The notes under the pieces: generated by a model | Databases searched by the model: none | What the model was told of the DNA's origin: nothing | What the model saw: the letters and a program-made list of their open reading frames with translations, nothing else | Source of the DNA: Tissierellales bacterium | GTDB lineage: Bacteria > Bacillota > Clostridia > Tissierellales > Sedimentibacteraceae | Assembly: GCA_018433765.1 (NCBI GenBank) | Contig: JAHDQO010000021.1 | Coordinates: forward strand, 186,001-250,000 | Reading direction: 5' to 3' | Length of the DNA stretch: 64,000 nucleotides | Shown: positions 61,113 to 64,000 of the stretch, piece after piece | Layout of the letters: the number at the start of each line of letters is the position of its first letter | Position numbering within the stretch: position 1 is the stretch's first letter | Position numbers and translations under genes: made by a program

Positions 61113-62141
61113 ATGAGTAAAAAAGTAGTTACTATGGGAGAAATAATGTTAAGGTTATCTACTCCAAGTTATGAAAGATTTAGTCAGGCTAAAAGTTTTG
61201 ATGTCGTATATGGAGGAGGAGAAGCAAATGTTGCAGTATCATTGGCTAATTATGGATTTGATTCATATTTTGTAACAAAACTTCCTGAAAATCCAATAGG
61301 ACAAAGTGCTGTAAATCATCTGCGAAGGTTTGGAGTTAATCCAGATTACATATCAAGAGGTGGAGAAAGAGTAGGAATATACTTTCTCGAAACAGGAGCT
61401 TCAATGAGACCTTCAAAAGTGGTTTATGACAGAGCAAACTCTGCAATAGCAGAAGCAGTTGAAGAAGATTTTAATTTCGATGAAATATTTAGAGATGCAG
61501 AATGGTTCCATTTTTCAGGTATAACACCAGCATTAAGTGAGAAGGCTGCTACTTTGACTGAGAAAGCTTTGCAATCAGCTAAAAAACATGGTGTTACAGT
61601 TTCTGTAGACTTAAATTATAGAAAGAAATTATGGACTCCAGAAAAAGCTAAAGAAATAATGACTAACTTAATGCAGTATGTAGATGTATGTATAGGAAAT
61701 GAAGAAGATGCAGAGAAAGTACTCGGATTTAAGCCTGGCAAAACTGATGTAACTAAAGGCGATCTTGAGTTAGAAGGATATAAAGATATTTTCAGACAAA
61801 TGAAAGAGCAGTTTAATTTTAAATATGTAGTTACTACGTTAAGAGAAAGCTATTCAGCATCTGATAATGGCTGGTCAGCATTAATCTATGATGGAAACGA
61901 GTTTTACCATTCAAGAAAATATGATATAAGAATAGTTGATAGAGTAGGCGGAGGAGATTCTTTTGCCGGAGGACTTATCTACGGGTTATTGAATCCTAAT
62001 AAAGACTTTAAACAAGCATTAAATTTTGCTGTAGCTGCATCAGCACTTAAGCATACTATTAAAGGTGATTTTAACTTAATGACAATAGATGAAGTAGAAA
62101 CTCTAGTTAATGGTGATGCTTCAGGAAGAGTTCAAAGATAG
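61113..62141 (+). CDS. kdgK: 2-dehydro-3-deoxygluconate (KDG) kinase, PfkB family
   Basis: A 342-aa PfkB-type sugar kinase that phosphorylates KDG to KDPG. The N-terminal [15 protein letters not shown] signature, [11 protein letters not shown], and the C-terminal anion hole with catalytic aspartate ([17 protein letters not shown], where GGGDS is the second PfkB signature) are clear. AAGGAGG precedes the ATG at 61113. It overlaps no neighbour; the UxuA ATG follows 13 bases after its stop. Confidence 0.96.
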   Translation: MSKKVVTMGEIMLRLSTPSYERFSQAKSFDVVYGGGEANVAVSLANYGFDSYFVTKLPENPIGQSAVNHLRRFGVNPDYISRGGERVGIYFLETGASMRPSKVVYDRANSAIAEAVEEDFNFDEIFRDAEWFHFSGITPALSEKAATLTEKALQSAKKHGVTVSVDLNYRKKLWTPEKAKEIMTNLMQYVDVCIGNEEDAEKVLGFKPGKTDVTKGDLELEGYKDIFRQMKEQFNFKYVVTTLRESYSASDNGWSALIYDGNEFYHSRKYDIRIVDRVGGGDSFAGGLIYGLLNPNKDFKQALNFAVAASALKHTIKGDFNLMTIDEVETLVNGDASGRVQR

Positions 62142-62154
62142 GAGAGTAATGTTT

Positions 62155-63201
62155 ATGAAAATGACATTTAGATGGTACGGAGATGAAGATCCCGTAACTT
62201 TAGATAAAATAAGACAAATACCAGGTATGACAGGCATAGTATCTGCTATATATGATATCCCAGTTGGAGAAGCATGGCCTTTAAATAAAATTATAGCATT
62301 AAAAGAAAAAATAGAAAAAAAAGGTTTGACTTTAGAGGTAATTGAAAGTGTTCCAGTTCATGAAGATATAAAGCTTGGTCTTCCAACTAGAGATAAATAT
62401 ATAGAAAATTATATAACCACACTCAAAAACCTAGGAAAAGCAGGTATTAAAGTAGTATGCTACAATTTTATGCCAGTTTTTGATTGGACTAGATCTTCAT
62501 TGGATTATGAACTTAGCGATGGTTCAAATGCTTTAATGTATGATGAAAATCACATAAAAAACATTGATCCATTAAGCGGAGAATTGGAATTGCCTGGATG
62601 GGATACTAGTTATCAAAATAATGAACTAAAAAATTTATTAGACAAATATAAAGTAATTGATAATGAAAAGCTTTGGAATAATCTTAAATATTTTTTAGAA
62701 AAGATAATACCTACTGCTGAAGAATCAGATGTAAAAATGGCAATCCATCCAGATGATCCACCATGGTCAATTTTTGGTCTTCCAAGAATAATAGTTAATA
62801 AAGAAAGTCTTGAAAGATTTATAAACCTCGTAGATAGTCATTATAATGGAATAACTTTATGCAGTGGTTCATTTGGTGTAGACAGAGAAAATGATATACC
62901 TGAATTAATTAGATGCTTTGGGAAAAAAGGCAGGATTCATTTTGCTCATGTTAGAAATATAAAAATAACAGGTGATAGGTGTTTTGAAGAATCATCACAT
63001 AGATCAGAAGATGGATCACTTGATATATATGAAATAATGAAAGCTTACAGCGATATAAACTTTGAAGGCTATCTAAGACCTGATCATGGAAGAATGATAT
63101 GGGGAGAAACAGGAAAACCCGGTTATGGATTATACGACAGAGCATTAGGAGCAACTTATATAAACGGATTATGGGAAGCGCTAAAAAAAGCCAATAATTA
63201 A
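62155..63201 (+). CDS. uxuA: Mannonate dehydratase
   Basis: A 348-aa enolase-independent xylose-isomerase-fold dehydratase making KDG from D-mannonate. The [14 protein letters not shown] opening and [21 protein letters not shown] (in part) are diagnostic; the metal-binding region [19 protein letters not shown] and the FAHVRNI motif are intact. The ATG at 62155 is preferred over 62149 because the family usually begins [16 protein letters not shown] is upstream. It acts between the reductase at 63242 and KDG kinase. Confidence 0.96.
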   Translation: MKMTFRWYGDEDPVTLDKIRQIPGMTGIVSAIYDIPVGEAWPLNKIIALKEKIEKKGLTLEVIESVPVHEDIKLGLPTRDKYIENYITTLKNLGKAGIKVVCYNFMPVFDWTRSSLDYELSDGSNALMYDENHIKNIDPLSGELELPGWDTSYQNNELKNLLDKYKVIDNEKLWNNLKYFLEKIIPTAEESDVKMAIHPDDPPWSIFGLPRIIVNKESLERFINLVDSHYNGITLCSGSFGVDRENDIPELIRCFGKKGRIHFAHVRNIKITGDRCFEESSHRSEDGSLDIYEIMKAYSDINFEGYLRPDHGRMIWGETGKPGYGLYDRALGATYINGLWEALKKANN

Positions 63202-63241
63202 GAGTTGATAGTTGTATTTAATGGAAGAAAGGAATGATATT

Positions 63242-64000
63242 ATGAAAATACCATTTAATATAGATTTAGAAAACAAAATAGCAGTTGTAACAGGCGGTGG
63301 AGGAATTCTATGCAGTGCATTTGCAAAGGCTCTTGCTCAGTGTGGAGCCAAAACAGCAATACTAGATTTGAACAAAGAAAAAGCCGATATTGTAGCTGAC
63401 GAAATTAATAAAAATGGTGGTACAGCTATAGGAATAGCTGCTAATGTTCTTGAAAAAGAAAGTCTAGAAAATGCAAGAAAAATTGTTAATAAAGAATTAG
63501 GAACATGCGATATTTTAATAAATGGTGCTGGTGGTAATCATCCAAAAGGCACTACTTCAAAAGAATTTTTATTTAAAGAAGACATAAGTTCTGATGAAAG
63601 TATTATAACATTTTTTGATTTAGATCCTAAAGGAATAGAATTTGTCTTTAATTTAAATTTTATAGGAACATTACTGCCGTCACAAGTATTTACAAAAGAT
63701 ATGATAGGAAAAGATGATTCTGTTATTATTAATGTTTCTTCAATGAATGCATTTACACCACTAACAAAAATTCCTGCATACAGCGGAGCAAAAGCATCTA
63801 TAAGCAACTTTACTCAATGGTTGGCTGTACATATGTCAAAAGTAGGTATACGTGTTAATGCAATAGCGCCAGGATTCTTCTTAACTGATCAAAACCGTTC
63901 ATTATTAACTAATAAAGATGGTTCTTTTACCAAACGTGCAGAAAAGATACTTAATAATACACCTATGAGTCGTTTTGGCGAACCAGAAGAACTTATAGGT
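63242..64000 (+). CDS. SDR family oxidoreductase, probable fructuronate reductase (partial at window end)
   Basis: A short-chain dehydrogenase, 253 codons visible, the C-terminus lost at the window edge. NAD-binding region TGGGGILCSAFAKAL, NGAGGN, catalytic serine in NVSSMNAF and YSGAKAS (YxxxK) are present; AIAPGFFLTDQN is the typical SDR C-terminal loop of the uronate branch. In many Firmicutes this SDR replaces UxuB, reducing D-fructuronate to D-mannonate, which fits its place after uxuA. AAAGGAATG precedes the ATG at 63242. Confidence 0.88.
   Translation, partial: MKIPFNIDLENKIAVVTGGGGILCSAFAKALAQCGAKTAILDLNKEKADIVADEINKNGGTAIGIAANVLEKESLENARKIVNKELGTCDILINGAGGNHPKGTTSKEFLFKEDISSDESIITFFDLDPKGIEFVFNLNFIGTLLPSQVFTKDMIGKDDSVIINVSSMNAFTPLTKIPAYSGAKASISNFTQWLAVHMSKVGIRVNAIAPGFFLTDQNRSLLTNKDGSFTKRAEKILNNTPMSRFGEPEELIG

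Overview
The window is a strongly AT-rich chromosomal segment of a low-GC, Gram-positive, endospore-forming anaerobe, most likely a member of the Clostridia/Tissierellia. The evidence is two small acid-soluble spore protein genes, an S-layer-homology protein, GGAGG-type ribosome binding sites, frequent UUG starts, a tungsten-type aldehyde ferredoxin oxidoreductase and no respiratory genes. I saw no rRNA, tRNA, CRISPR array, insertion sequence or prophage.

Layout. (1) 1-7.6 kb: the first codons of a YaiI/YqxD gene, two TauE/SafE exporters, an NhaC-type antiporter and a D-cysteine desulfhydrase/ACC-deaminase-like PLP enzyme, with a divergent LysR regulator. Then come RidA, a divergent YheO/DauR-like regulator and a small flavin-binding protein. 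This reads as a sulfur or D-amino-acid handling unit. (2) 7.6-20.4 kb: a cobalamin region. Two cobalamin riboswitches on the minus strand precede, respectively, a 49-aa DUF2292 protein followed by two secreted proteins, and a methyltransferase plus BtuFCD/FecBCD-like ABC transporter. The secreted proteins carry the two folds of animal transcobalamin/intrinsic factor (alpha/alpha-barrel repeats and DUF4430), and one carries three SLH wall anchors. I read this as a wall-anchored corrinoid capture system feeding an importer, the most interesting feature of the window. (3) 20.4-24 kb: an XRE regulator with an ImmA-like partner lacking its zinc motif, two SASPs, a DUF2087 regulator and an XRE-cupin regulator.

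(4) 24.2-57.5 kb, all minus strand: a large catabolic island rich in D-amino-acid and peptide enzymes. It holds a class III PLP racemase-like enzyme, EamA exporter, LarA-type nickel racemase, M24-like protein, AOR, DUF6282 hydrolase, RidA, PreA-like dehydrogenase, Asp/Glu-racemase-family protein, diaminopropionate ammonia-lyase and D-aminoacylase. It continues with a second XRE-cupin regulator, D-threonine-aldolase-like enzyme, nitrilase-type amidase, complete Opp/Dpp importer, two serine hydrolase-GH39 glycosidase pairs with a NIF3-like protein, an M19 dipeptidase, an MFS transporter and a CysK-like enzyme. Together these could import short or modified peptides, release D- or N-acylated residues, racemise or deaminate them, and pass products to central metabolism.

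(5) 57.6-64 kb: a ROK repressor divergent from a hexuronate operon (UxaC, KDPG aldolase, KDG kinase, UxuA and an SDR-type fructuronate reductase cut by the window end). It converts glucuronate to pyruvate and glyceraldehyde-3-phosphate. The iduronidase-like GH39 enzymes upstream could supply uronic acids, which is an inference.
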